The notes under the pieces: model-generated
Told to the model about the DNA's origin: nothing
What the model saw: only the letters and a program-made list of their open reading frames with translations
The model's database searches: none
In this document: positions 1-9,921 of the stretch, piece after piece
Position numbering within the stretch: position 1 is the stretch's first letter
Layout of the letters: each line of letters opens with the position of its first letter
Made by a program: the position numbers and the translations under genes
NCBI GenBank assembly: GCA_947044405.1
Contig: CAMRHE010000169.1
Span: 744,501 to 808,500, forward strand
Source of the DNA: Leptodactylus fallax
Taxonomy: Eukaryota; Chordata; Amphibia; Anura; Leptodactylidae
DNA: 64,000 nucleotides
Direction: 5' to 3'

Positions 1-342
1 TTTCAAAAATGGAGGTGTTTTTTAAAACGCAGGTTTACTGCTGAGGATTTCTTTCTGCAACGCAGCATTTTTTGCTGTGGCGTTTCCACAGTGGCAAAAA
101 AGTTGCGTTGCCTAAAGCTGCAACTTTAAATGTAATCCTGGAGATGGGAACACCCTTTTAAGCTAAGGCCCCATGTTGCTGAAAGGCTGCTTTTTTTTTG
201 TTGTAGATTTTCTTGCGTTTTTCTGAGCCAAACCTAGTAGTGGCTACAGAAGGAATCAGAAGTACTGTATATGGGAAGGTCTTATACTTCTCCTTTCTGC
301 TGAATCCACTCCTGGTTTTGGCTCAAAAAAATAAATAAAGCC
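1..342. mobile_element. MITE fragments at left edge
   Basis: Bases 1-160 resemble the interior of the GCAAAACGCAGC-type MITE seen complete at 50721-51048. Bases 161-342 are a degraded copy of the palindromic TAA-MITE-1, with its GAGCCAAA and TTTGGCTC arms around a CTTCCATAT-like centre. The right side ends GCC before TAA at 343-345. Both lie in CCDC39 intron 3. Confidence 0.55.
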
Positions 343-700
343 TAAGGGAAAGGATGAGATAAAGGGAAGACATGCTGGGATTTTTTTTTGGATAAAAGGA
401 ATGTCATTTTCACACATCAACAAATTCAGTCAATCTGCATATAAGAAGCATATATATTATTATGAACTCCAAATAATTTCCAGTTTCTTCTTTACATAAT
501 ATCATTCAGTTATTGAAAGCCATAAAATCTGAAAACATTCAGTTCAAATACACATTATGTTACTGCTACAATGGTTTCCTTTACATAGTAATGCAGACTA
601 AATACAATGTTTATAGCTAAAGAAATCTACTTTACCTCTGTATTTACCTTGAATACATAATTATGTGGCAAGAAAAATGAAATGTACACATCAACCTTAC

Positions 701-847
701 TTCTTGACTATTTTTCTTTTCTCTCAAGGACACCAGCTCATTTTCAAGACGATGTATTTCTTGCTTAAGACGCCCCATTTCCCTTTCAGCAAGAGTCCTA
801 AAGTGTTCTTCACTTTCGATTTCTTTCTCTCTGGCCCTACAAAGAGA
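701..847 (-). CDS. CCDC39: CCDC39 exon 3
   Basis: Forty-nine codons from [16 protein letters not shown] to EKKNSQE, all coiled coil. The acceptor (CTTCTTACAG) ends at 848 and the donor GTAAGG starts at 700. Phase 0 at both ends. The SLC-ARE-E-ESEEHF signature is diagnostic of CCDC39. The next exon is not in the 700 bp that remain to the left edge, so intron 3 runs out of the window. Confidence 0.94.
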
Positions 848-3230
848 CTGTAAGAAGAGTAACATTGAAGAACACTGTCTGTGTTATTGGACACATACAA
901 AACATTCTGCAAGAAAAAAAAAAAAACAGAAAGAAAAGAAGCGTTTGTGTCAATGTTGATGGGGATTGGTTAGTTGTCCAGGAGTTATTCAGATGTACAG
1001 TATATTAAGTTGTATGGAAAAGTGTAGAATCTGTATTTTCTGTAATGTATTTGTAATAAAGAAATTATTTTATTAGGATATGACACTTTGAATCATATCA
1101 ACTAGTATCACAGATCATGCTGGCTCAGTGGTTAGCACTGTTGTCTTAGAGTGCTGGGGTCCTTAAAATTTTACCATGGAGAACATCTGCATGCAGTTTG
1201 CGTGTTCTCTTCGTGTTTTCCACACTCCAAAAATATACTGACAGGCCACAGGGGCAAAATACAGCAGCCTTTATTGCCTAAGGCTAAGGCCCCACCATAG
1301 CGGGCTGCAGCAAAAAAGCGCTGCGGGAAAAACCACGGCGGTAACACATCTGCGGACTTTCTGCTTCAATTATACCTATATGGAAACTGCCCGCGTTTTC
1401 GTAGGTATAATTGACATGCTGCAAACATTTCCAAAACCGCAGCTTTTCCACTGAGAATTTTTTTCTGCAATGTGTGGGTGGGATTAGCCAGAATCCCATT
1501 CACTTTCCAGGTATGGTAACAGGAAAGACACAACATAAGAGTTTTAACAAAAATGTCTCAGAATTATTTTATGGGGAATGGAATTAGTTACTAAAACAGA
1601 CATTTCAGGAGAGCTGACAAATATTTAGGCCAATGCCCCATGTGGTGTAAACGCCGCGGCAAAAAACCATCCCATCTACACATTGCAGAAAAATGCCCGT
1701 AGCCAAAATTCAACGATTTCCAAAACTGTTGCATTTTTGGAAATTGCTGCATGTCAATAATACCTACGTAAACGCTGGTGGTTTCCATATAGGTATAATT
1801 GAGGCAGAAAGTGCTGCGGGAAAAACCGTGATGAGATGCTACCGCGGTTTCTCACGCAGCGCTTTCTGGCTGCGGCACACTTAAGGCTAGAGCCCCACAT
1901 TGTGGAAATGCTGCGTTCTTTTGAGCCAAAGTCAGGAGTGGATTTAACAGAAGGGAAATGTCTAAGAGCTTCCTTCATATTTTCCATTCCTTTTTAAGCC
2001 ACTCCTGACTTTGGCTCAAAAAACCACAGCAAAATCTGCAACAAAAAATGCTGCGTTTACTGGTGACAGACTCTCTCAGCCTAAAGAGAGTCTGTCACCA
2101 GGGTGAAGTGTATTAAACCAGCAAAACCGTTAGATAGGTCAGGGTCACCTGAATGTAACACTTTTTTCCCCGTGAAAATTCATGCCTCTACTGCCAACAT
2201 ATTCATTTGTTTCACAATATGCAGTCTGGAGCACTCTGGGTGGCTTCATTACTCCAAATTGCTATGTCCCACACTGCCCCCAAATCATCGTCACATTCTG
2301 CACAGATTCTGCCTTCCATTGTTTTCGATGGGAAGCAGAGATTGCAGCAGGATTCTGAAAACATAAGCATCCTGCTGAATCTTGCCCTGGATGCTGTGGC
2401 TGGTTTAGCCGCGGAGTACAGGGCTCTGCACTGGTATTCTGCTGCGAGGAGCCGTAAAATGAAGAGAAATCCGAAGTACAGTAGATGTCTGTCTTGATTT
2501 CCTCTTAATTTTCTGCCGTGTGTTTGGCCCCTAAAAATCTATTTGTTTGCTGAATATGACATTCTCCATTACCTGTGTATAGTTCAGCTCTTGTCTGACA
2601 TTTCTAAGGTGGTCAGCCATTGCTTGAATTCGATCTTCCATTTCTTTTATCAGGTTTGTCAAATTCATCTTCTCCTTCTGTTTTCTTTGTAACTAAAAGA
2701 AATATATTATTGTAACTAACAAGGAAGAAAAAGGGGGACTTAGCTGTGACTACTGTAAGGTGGAAGACAAAACCTCAGGCTGGTTTACATATGACACAGT
2801 GCGTATGCTTGACACTTTTATTTTTTTCTCCTTCCAGTATTCGGGTGAGGTCTAATAGGTAAGAGCCAGCCCTACAGTGTGTGAGTTATTGTGGCATCTT
2901 ATACATAGGATTTGTCCATGCCTGTCTTATAGGAAAACGTAAGGAGGGGATATTTTTGTACAATATATATTGTTGCATGTTACCAGGGACCAGTACATTG
3001 TTTGAGCTCAAATGCAGAGCTGTCAGAAGGTATATGGAAATAATAAGGAAAGCCCTCAATATCAATGGACAGATAATACAGCTTCATGTACTTGCTGGAC
3101 GATTTTTCCAGTGATAAGAGATATTAACCTCTGTCTAGCCCTTACCCCATTTCTCCCTGCTTGTTTTTCAGGTGCAAATGACTTTGTCAACCCCATTCAC
3201 TTCATGACTTCCTGCAGAAGGCAGATCCAC

Positions 3231-3269
<39 letters not shown>

Positions 3270-5125
3270 AAGAAGGAACCAGCAGAAGTGTTATTTTATC
3301 TTTGGGTCTGAATAGTGATAAAATGACTTATACTCAAACTCAGTAAAATAACAGACTATGGGGGGTACAGTATTCACCAAATCCCTCACATCACTTTTGT
3401 GGTGTAAAATAATCTAAAATCTGTGATTCATGAATATATAATGCTACTTGTTACTTAAATAGTTACACGTGGTGGTTTTGTGCTGGCCTTGCCACTTTTT
3501 CCACAGTCTGCACCATATTCAATATCATTTCTGCCACTTTACAGCAGAATCTACAGCAGCCCTGTCGCAGGTATGACTTTATCTTCTGTTGGAAGCAAGC
3601 GTCCATCTTGTTTTTTACATTACAGTGAATGATGATGGATGCAGACAGAGGGTACACCGTTTGATGAGTCATTCTGTCAGTGTAACAGTCCATTACTCTG
3701 ATCCTATGACGGAACAAAGCAACAGACTGTAGTGATAGTAGTGTGAATGGACACTAACTTTGAAAAGTATAGAATAGAGTTTTCATTTAACTTTGCAAAG
3801 GTACCGCCCTTTAAAAATAGTTCTAACTAGGTAACCCACTACACACTACTCGTGCCTCGTTGCTCTCTGTCTATATTTTGTTTTCAAATAACATAGAGAT
3901 CAATGGCTTTATGTACCAGTTGAGTCTCCAGAAGAGCCTGCTATGCAGGCTGTCAGATGGGGGTTATGGCTATGTCGATATGCAGGTTACATGGTAGATC
4001 TTGGGGCAAAGGCAATAGATACAGTTGGATTGGCCACAAGGAACCAGCTATTTCCACATTGCAAAGTTACTAGGTGTTAGAAAAATTAAACAAAGCAGAA
4101 CATTCCATGATAAACCACATTACCATAAATACTTAGCTATTCTTATCCAGATCTATAGCAATATACTGTATCGTGGAGGTGCTGGATCATCATCCCCAGA
4201 GCCTAGTTGGTTGTGTACATTGGTCAAAACATTCATTGGTTATGCTTTCATTTTCAGTGGACACTGGTTATTAGCACTATAGTGATTTTATGCCATGAAT
4301 ATAGAAGACTATCGGACCACAAACCTGGGAAAATGTGAACTACAGCCAGCTTGGACAACCGTGGTGGAGATTGTGGCCCCTGGCCAGCCTGTAATAGGGA
4401 GGGGGATCTGCTTTGTGATTGTGATCTCCCCTGTCGAGAATTGTTATCACATGCAGAGTTAAAGGGGTCTTCCAATTATAACAAATACCCCTAGTTGCAG
4501 GTGGGGTATCCTATGGGGTCCATGTTCTGGCTATCAGTGGCTCCCTAGTGGTGGGGGATACAGGAGGCAAGTACTGCTCTGTTTCATTTTTTAACCCCTA
4601 CAGTGCCTGTATCCGGCTTCTTATAGGTGTTTTCTGGGATTGTAGGATAGGTCATCAATAGCAGATCAGTGAGCGTCCAACACTTGGGACCGCCACTGAT
4701 CAGCTGTCTGAAGAGACCTAAACATGGCAGCCTTTTCACAGAGCACCAAGAACAGCGCAGTACATTGCATAGGATACTTCATCCATATTTACTCCCAGAA
4801 AACCCTTTATGTCAGTGGGCATGATTCATTTTCAATAGATGCCAATAGAGGACAGCTGGGTTCTAGCACTACAGATCTTTTTTACACTAATGAGACATTT
4901 GACGAAGTTGCATTTCCTGCTGCTGAACTACAGCTCTCAGCATTGCCAGCAGGTGACTATCTCCCTGACAAGACACACACTATATTACAGACAATGGGGA
5001 TAATACCAGGGTGTATATATACTCTGGCTCCTCACCTCCTCCTCCAGAGCTTTATTCTCGGCATTGGCCACAGGGATAGCGAAGCCCTCGGCCCAGTGCA
5101 GTTCTGCCAGCACCTCCCGGCTCAT
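701..5125 (-). CDS. CCDC39: CCDC39 (coiled-coil domain containing 39), 5' part, exons 1-3
   Basis: CCDC39 is a long coiled-coil protein that, with CCDC40, forms the 96-nm ruler along axonemal doublet microtubules and is needed for inner dynein arms and nexin links in motile cilia. Three coding exons are read from the minus strand: 5036-5125 (30 codons, starts [11 protein letters not shown]), 2573-2692 (40 codons) and 701-847 (49 codons). Each junction is phase 0, with GT donors and AG acceptors, and the exons join into one 119-residue open frame. The peptide follows the vertebrate CCDC39 N-terminus closely: an [12 protein letters not shown] block at residues 8-21, then heptad-rich coiled coil including ESEEHF in exon 3. 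Exon lengths match my recollection of the human gene. The remaining exons lie beyond the left edge. Identification is from family memory, not a search. Introns 1 and 2 are 2,343 and 1,725 bp and carry MITE and SINE remnants. Confidence 0.93.
1118..1255 (+). mobile_element. SINE-like tRNA-headed repeat, 5' part
   Basis: TGGCTCAGTGGTTAGCACTG at 1121-1140 looks like a tRNA A-box head, followed by the CTGGGGTCC and AACATCTGCATG blocks of a common amphibian/fish SINE-like repeat. The B-box part is eroded and the 3' tail is missing. Related pieces lie at 5738-5800, 11273-11398, 20598-20852 and 38300-38400. It is in CCDC39 intron 2. Confidence 0.55.
1282..1525. mobile_element. TAA-MITE-2 copy
   Basis: Begins GGCTAAGGCCCCA directly after TAA (1279-1281). 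It has the family interior: AATTATACCTAT and TAGGTATAATTGACATGCTG arms and a TTCTGCAATGTGTG block. The right terminus is eroded. Sister copies at 49336, 53278 and 61000 have clean TWA duplications. Confidence 0.6.
1628..1881. mobile_element. TAA-MITE-2 copy, abutting a TAA-MITE-1
   Basis: Starts after TTA (1625-1627). The family blocks TGTGGTGTAAACGCCGC, ACACATTGCAGAAAA and TAGGTATAATTGAGGC are visible. It ends at the TTAA (1881-1884) where the next MITE begins, so the two share a target-type junction. Confidence 0.6.
1885..2059. mobile_element. TAA-MITE-1 palindromic element, right end lost
   Basis: Starts GGCTAGAGCCCCACATTG after TAA (1882-1884). Two inverted arms face each other: TTGAGCCAAAGTCAGGAGTGG and its complement with TTGGCTCAAAAAACC. 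The right tip is replaced by the hairpin at 2060-2101. Confidence 0.65.
2060..2101. repeat. Perfect 17-bp-arm hairpin
   Basis: Arms CTGGTGACAGACTCTCT (2060-2076) and AGAGAGTCTGTCACCAG (2085-2101) are perfectly complementary around an 8-nt loop, CAGCCTAA. It looks like two MITE ends of the TCTGTCACCAGG family meeting head to head, with a remnant of the previous MITE end in the loop. Confidence 0.85.
2102..2520. other. Probable interior of TCTGTCACCAGG-type MITE, no gene
   Basis: Continues from the hairpin and separates it from CCDC39 exon 2. Overlapping short open frames here have no recognisable family. I see no second terminus, so the element boundary is uncertain. Confidence 0.3.
2573..2692 (-). 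CDS. CCDC39: CCDC39 exon 2
   Basis: Forty codons, from [11 protein letters not shown] to RQELNYTQ, rich in charged heptads. The acceptor is a TTTCTTTTAG tract just above 2692 and the donor is GTAATG at 2572-2567. Both ends are phase 0. The length and the QEL..TQ ending match exon 2 of vertebrate CCDC39. It is too short and stop-flanked to appear as a normal open reading frame. Confidence 0.92.
2693..5035 (-). other. CCDC39 intron 1
   Basis: 2,343-bp intron between exons 1 and 2, GTGAGG donor and TTTTAG acceptor. It holds a (TA)n tract at 3233-3268 and a degraded AAAGGGGTYTTCC-type MITE at about 4460-4720, including the motif GATAGGTCATCAATA. I recognise nothing else in it. Confidence 0.8.
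3233..3268. repeat. (TA)n microsatellite
   Basis: About 17 uninterrupted TA units in CCDC39 intron 1. Confidence 0.95.
5036..5125 (-). CDS. CCDC39: CCDC39 exon 1 (coding part)
   Basis: Thirty codons from the ATG at 5125-5123 to a GTGAGG donor at 5035-5030. The peptide starts [11 protein letters not shown] and ends ENKALEEE, which is the conserved CCDC39 N-terminus. This ATG is preferred because it aligns with the known family start and no upstream in-frame extension is needed. A plus-strand open frame across 4724-5164 is only its antisense shadow. Confidence 0.93.
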
Positions 5126-5400
5126 TGTCCTGAGCAGCTGATACTACAGCACGGTGAGAAGTAGACAAGGACGCGGCTGTGATCCGGAGCTCGGCTCAGG
5201 CCTCTTCTCCGGGCTGCAGTGTGTTGTGCTCGCTGCCCCTAGCAACCGGCCCGGTCTCCAAGAAGGAGGAGGTTGTCACCTTCTACCTCAGAGGCAGCGC
5301 GGCGTGTAGCCAGACTTGTCGGTGCTAGCAGGACACTGTCATGTGGAGGACGGGGACGTGTCTGTCGCCCGAAATATGTCTCCACAGAGGGGACATACCT
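5126..5400 (-). promoter_or_regulatory. CCDC39: CCDC39 5' UTR and proximal promoter, GC-rich
   Basis: The segment directly upstream of the CCDC39 ATG is visibly richer in G+C and CpG than its surroundings, ending near 5400 where AT-rich DNA resumes. No TATA box is evident near a plausible start site. It contains the X-box-like element described separately. The transcription start cannot be fixed from sequence alone. Confidence 0.6.
5232..5246 (+). promoter_or_regulatory. X-box-like RFX binding site in CCDC39 promoter
   Basis: The sequence gctgcccctagcaac fits the RFX X-box pattern GTNRCC, a 1-3 bp spacer, then RGYAAC, with one mismatch (second base of the first half-site) and a perfect second half-site AGCAAC. 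It lies 107 bp upstream of the ATG. RFX2/RFX3 X-boxes near the start of motile-cilia genes are well established. Binding here is inferred. Confidence 0.55.
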
Positions 5401-5737
5401 CTCAGCACCAATAGTATTGTATTCTGAAAATATTATTGCTATTAATCGCAGCCATAGAGTTACATAGCCTCCATAGATTGCCATACAGGCACCATGTATA
5501 TGGAAATATTTTACAGGGGAGAATGACTACATATGGAGGACTATGGAGCAGGCCACATTTCTGTATCCAACACATCAAAACAAAGCAACGTGAAATCGGA
5601 GGCACAAAGAGCCTGTGGAGACTGGGCTCATGCGTCTTTATGGTAGCCGTAGTAATAACCCCTTACTGGCTAAGAAATGTTATGTATGGGAAAGGGATAC
5701 GTCTTTATGGTAGCCATATTAACCCATACTGACTAAT
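5401..5737. other. Intergenic DNA with short direct duplication
   Basis: Mostly unrecognised AT-rich DNA just upstream of the CCDC39 promoter. GTCTTTATGGTAGCC occurs at 5634-5648 and 5701-5715, each followed by a similar ACTGGCTAA/ACTGACTAA stretch. This is a partial tandem duplication with a 67-bp offset. Confidence 0.6.
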
Positions 5738-5800
5738 AATAATAATAATACATTTTATTTATATTGTGACAACATATTCCGCAGCACTTTACAAATCAAG
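5738..5800 (-). mobile_element. SINE/LINE 3' tail fragment
   Basis: Reads on the minus strand as GTAAAGTGCTGCGGAATATG followed by ATATAAATAAAATG and a TTA/TTATTA run. This is the conserved 3' tail also present at 38300-38400 and 11273-11398. Confidence 0.6.
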
Positions 5801-6300
5801 GCGTTTTATATTTTTGCAGCTTCATTTTTTACTCTGCGTTCTAAAAACCATAACTTTTTTTTTCATACACAAAGTAGTTTGAGGGCTTATTTTTTGCAGG
5901 ACAAATTTTACGTGATAATGGTACCATTTAATATTCCATATGATGTACTGGGAAAAAATTAAAACTATTGAGCCATTTTCTTGTGGATTTTGGTTTTTCA
6001 ACCGTTCATCATATGATAAAAGTTACATGTTATCAATATTCAATGGATCAGTATTATGATCATGGTGATACCAAACTTATATAGTTTTTGTTATGTTTTA
6101 AAACCTTTAAAAAAATTTAAAACGTAAAAAAAAATATAGAATTTATTTGTTTTGCCATAGAGTGACACATGTAATTTTTTTGTATACCTGTGTATGAATG
6201 TGTATTGTGTTCATGTTTATTACTAAGTGGGAACACAGTGGGGGCATTATTACTAAGTGGGAATGCTGTTGGTGCTAGAATCACAGGACGTAAATACATT
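5801..6300. other. Dispersed repeat of unknown class
   Basis: The blocks GGCTTATTTTTTGCAGGACAA and GATACCAAACTTATATAG are shared, diverged, with 15225-15370 and 19845-20140 (GCGATACCAAATATG). So this is interspersed repeat rather than unique DNA. No termini or coding potential seen. Confidence 0.45.
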
Positions 6301-6873
6301 GATTGACCAAGATGTAGTTGGAAGCAAAGTGATATAGAAGATTGGATTAATAGCACTATCTCTATTTTTGCAGATGACACCAAGATATGTAGTATAGTGT
6401 AGTCTATGGAGGATGTGCATAACTTGCAAGCAGACTTGGACAGACAGTGTTTGGGTATCCACATGGCAAATGAGGTTCAATGTGGATAAATGTAAGGTTA
6501 TGCATCTGGGTAAAAATAATCTGCATGCAACATATGTCCTAGGAGGAGTAAATTTGGGAGAGTCACTGATGGAGAAGGACCTGGGTGTACTTGTAGATCA
6601 TAGATTAAATTATAGCATGCAATGTCAATGGGCTGCTTCTAAGACCAGCAGGATATTGTAATGTATTAAAAGGGGTATGGACTCATGGGACAGGGATGTA
6701 ATATTACCACTTTAGAAATCATTGGTGCATCCCCATCTGGAATATGCAGTTTATTTCTGGGCACCAGTTGATAGAAAGTATGTCCTAGAGTTGGAAACTG
6801 TTCAACGGAGGGTCACAAAACTGATAAAGGGCATGGTGGACGTCAGTTATGAGGAGAAATTAAGGCTAGGCCC

Positions 6874-7088
6874 CCACGTTGCAAAAAAGCAGCGGCAATA
6901 ACCACGGCGTTTTATAGTACCTGCAAAGTGGCTAATTCTGGCTAATCCCATCCACACATTGCAAAAATATCTGCATCATGTCAATTATACCTACAGAAAT
7001 GCTGTACAGAAGAAAATACAATATGTTTCTAGCCGTGGTCTTTTCCACAGAGCTTGTAGGCTGCGGCTCAGTACATGGGGCCTTAGCC
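6874..7088. mobile_element. TAA-MITE-2 inserted in the LINE
   Basis: Starts GGCTAGGCCCCCACG and ends GGGGCCTTAGCC. TTAA stands on both sides (6870-6873 and 7089-7092), readable as a TWA or TTAA target duplication. Length 215 bp. Confidence 0.75.
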
Positions 7089-7099
7089 TTAAAGAGTTA

Positions 7100-7885
7100 C
7101 CGTATTTTTCGGACTATAAGATGCACCGGACCATAAGACGCACCTAGGTTTTAGAGGAGGAAAATAGGGGAAAAAATTTGGAATCAAAAAAATGTGGTAA
7201 AATATTTAATATATGGGAGTTGTAGTTTTGCAACAGCTGCAAGGCCACATTGGCAGGTGGCCCTGCAGCTGTACGGGAATGCATAGAGCAGCTTTTTTTT
7301 GCGGGGTCAGGTGTACTTTTTATACCATTTTGGGGAATGTCTATTGCTTTGATCACTTTTTATTCAAATCAGAGGCAAAATAGCAAAAAAAAACAGTGGT
7401 CCAGCAATTTTGATTTTTTTTTTTCCCGCTATGATGTTCACCCTCTGGGAAAAATATTTTTATAAGTTTGTAGACCAGGCATTTTTGGACACAGGGATAT
7501 CTAATGTGCATGTGTTTGACAGTAATTTTCTACTTTTATATGTATTCTAGGGAAAGGGGGTGTTTTAGAACTTTTTTTTTTTTTTTACTATTTTATTAGC
7601 CCCCCTCCCCCTAGGGGGCTTGAACTTGTAATCATTTGATTGCAAGTCCCATAGACTGCGCCGAGGTTCACATTGCCTGGACACCCTCTCAGCCCAAGTC
7701 CCGCAGTATCACCCCACTTCTCCCGCTGTAGGAAGCCAGCAGCGTCAGGAGTGGGGCGATGCTGCAACACCGCTCCTCCCCCCCCCCCCCGCCTAAACAC
7801 CACACATTCGGACCATAAGACGCACCCCCATTTTCCTCCCAAATTTGGGGGAGAAAAAGTGCGTCTTATAGTCCAAAAAATACGC
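7100..7885. mobile_element. TA-flanked transposon (ATAAGACGCACC family), non-autonomous
   Basis: Terminal inverted repeats CCGTATTTTTCGGACTATAA and TTATAGTCCAAAAAATACGC are flanked by TA (7098-7099 and 7886-7887), as in Tc1/mariner-superfamily elements. GGACCATAAGACGCACC recurs just inside both ends. The interior includes a segment related to 17290-17600 (TTTATAAGTTTGTAGACCAGGC) and poly-T/poly-C runs. No transposase domain was found. It is the youngest layer of the LINE stack or the same age as the MITE. Confidence 0.75.
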
Positions 7886-8150
7886 TACATTTGGTTAGTC
7901 TTGAGAAGAGGCATTTAAGGGGAGATATGATAAACCTTTAGAAATATATGAAAGGACTGTGAATCTGGAATAGCCTATCCCAGGAGCTGGTCACAGCAAC
8001 AACAGCTGACAGCTTCAGAAGGCTTAGATGCCTTCTTAGAGCAAAATAGCATTGATGCTTATGGAAATGTATAAAATACTTATTTCCTTCAGCAATGGTC
8101 TTTCCCATCCCCTGGTTGAACTTGATGGACATATGTCTTTTTTAACCATA

Positions 8151-8817
8151 CTGTCATGTACGGACCATTCTAACATGTGATGTGGGTATGGCTGTCACGG
8201 GTTAATTCACTCCACTCACTAAGTCTTACAGTCACCACTTGCTCAGGCCGAAACTTGAGCGTGAATCGCGCACCAACACAGTCCAAGCACCCCCAAATAC
8301 AAGCCACCACCACCTATTGTATTCAGACCCAGGACCAATAGGAATCCCTGACGCATGCTACAGTTCCCAGCAGTCAGACGCAAACGCACTTCAAAAAGGA
8401 AATGAGTTCATAGAGCAAACACAAAGTACCATTAAATTTAACGACTTAATACCTAAAGGGTTCAGTGCAATATATAAAAATAATAGACAAATAAAAGATG
8501 ACAAACAAGAAAACAGTTTTAAAATAAAAGGAGAAACACAAATAAACCTAATACTTAGAGTCCTTTTGTTTCCAGGATGCTTGGAAGATAAGTATGGCCA
8601 ACACCCAACTTGCTTGTTGACTTCTAAGATGTGACACAAACTCCATAGTCATCACAGTCTCTTGTAAGGTGAAACTCCTGACTTGTGCTTAACTATGCCT
8701 TCTGTCAGAGTGCCCACCTCTTCCCCCTTTCCACATTTTGAGAATATGGAAAATGGCTGGTTTCATCTGCACTTTGGAAAGAGGAATACTACACATATGG
8801 CCATGAGGTCGCTAGCT

Positions 8818-8819
<2 letters not shown>
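8151..8819. other. Unrecognised intergenic sequence
   Basis: A 131-residue plus-strand open frame covers 8239-8634 but has no recognisable domain, low-complexity Lys/Asn/Gln bias and no splice or promoter context. I see no gene here. Confidence 0.5.
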
Positions 8820-8863
<44 letters not shown>

Positions 8864-8866
8864 CCT

Positions 8867-8907
<41 letters not shown>
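8820..8907. repeat. (CT)n microsatellite with CCCT interruptions
   Basis: Nearly pure CT dinucleotide over about 88 bp, with a CTCC-type middle. The Ser-Leu open reading frame across it is an artefact. Confidence 0.95.
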
Positions 8908-8909
<2 letters not shown>

Positions 8910-9834
8910 GTATGCCTGACCTGGCTGTTTAAAGACAACTAAATAAAGAAATTAATGCCATAAATAAATATTGTATTAAAAATCGCTAGAATGCATGCAA
9001 GATTGAACAAAGCTAGAAACTTTCAGTAAGTTTTATTAACACTACTGAAGCTGGCAGAAAGACAGACACTACACAGTACCTTCAAATCTATGGTTTGTAG
9101 CCTCAAGGTAATACAATAGTTAATATGGTGTTAACAAGGGCAATGGAGTGAGCAATTGTTTTTGACTGCAGTTGGAAAAAAAAGTTACCAACTCTGTCTC
9201 CAGCTTCAAAATAAAATTGTTAAGGGCCTACGAACTCCATGGCCCTGGGGATAACTAAAATATTTACAACTTTTCAATACTAAGATACTTGAAGTATGAA
9301 GGTGGATGACACTTAAAGTTTGTTACACTGCTCTTATATGTAATATAAGGCACAAATATGAAACTTACATACATGTAGTCAAGCTTCTTGGTACAACAAC
9401 CTTTGTTATCTTTAAGTGTGGGTTAGATGCATAGAAGAGAGATAGTTAACATAATACTGTTGTTATTATTGTGTACATCATACTTGATTCATTGCATGTG
9501 TCTTTGTTTGACTTTACATATAAATGAAAAAAAAAAAGGGAAATAAAAGCGTGGTGAAGATTTTTTGATCTACTGTATACTATAAGTTTGGCTGTACCTA
9601 AAGTCTCAATTCATGCAGATGGAAAAAACTGCACATCGTTTGTACAGAGGTGCTCAGAGTCACTTTGGCTTGGTATTACAAAGTTTTAGCCACTCAGTGT
9701 GCCATTACATTGTATCTATCTTCTCTCATGGATTCTGTTAAACATTGGAGGTACAGTATGTTCTCATAATCTGCACAGACACAAGACAAATTTGTAATAT
9801 TGCTCATATACATAAACCAGCTTTATCAGCTGAT
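8908..9834. other. Unrecognised AT-rich intergenic DNA
   Basis: No domain-bearing frames, termini or tandem arrays were seen across this stretch, up to the target duplication of the next hAT element. Confidence 0.5.
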
Positions 9835-9921
9835 CTTACACTCAGTGGCATAACTAGGAATGGCTGGGCACCAAGGCGAACATTTGACATGCCCCCCCCG
9901 CACAAACTGCATTCCTGCACA

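Larger units (their letters stand above)
6300..8150 (+). mobile_element. LINE reverse-transcriptase 3' remnant (CR1/L2-like), interrupted by two insertions
   Basis: A broken non-LTR retrotransposon ORF. The FADD catalytic box of the reverse transcriptase is encoded at 6367-6378 (FADDTKICS). It is followed by WQMRFNVDKCKVMHLGKNN, EKDLGVLVD, the HPHLEY block and VQRRVTKLI, then the 3' GLSHPLVELDGH tail near 8098-8140. Several stops and frameshifts are present. The ORF is split after YEEKL by a MITE (6874-7088) and a TA-flanked element (7100-7885). Removing these with one copy of each target site lets the LINE sequence continue at 7888 (WLVLRRG). The CR1/L2 assignment is from general RT motifs. 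The 5' part is missing, as in typical LINE truncation. Confidence 0.8.

Noticed and set aside
644..865. Reading the whole 73-codon minus-strand frame as a gene
   Set aside because: Only 701-847 is exon. The extra residues at both ends are intron translated past the splice sites.
1118..1255. A tRNA gene (TGGCTCAGTGGTTAGC head)
   Set aside because: The B box and acceptor stem are absent, and the same sequence recurs with a long non-tRNA tail, as in a SINE.
4724..5164. A 146-residue plus-strand open frame at the CCDC39 promoter
   Set aside because: It is antisense to CCDC39 exon 1 and runs into intron sequence. It has no domain or conserved start.
8239..8634. A 131-residue open frame as a possible lineage-specific gene
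   Set aside because: Low-complexity composition, no domain, no splice or promoter signals, and an overlapping antisense frame of similar quality.
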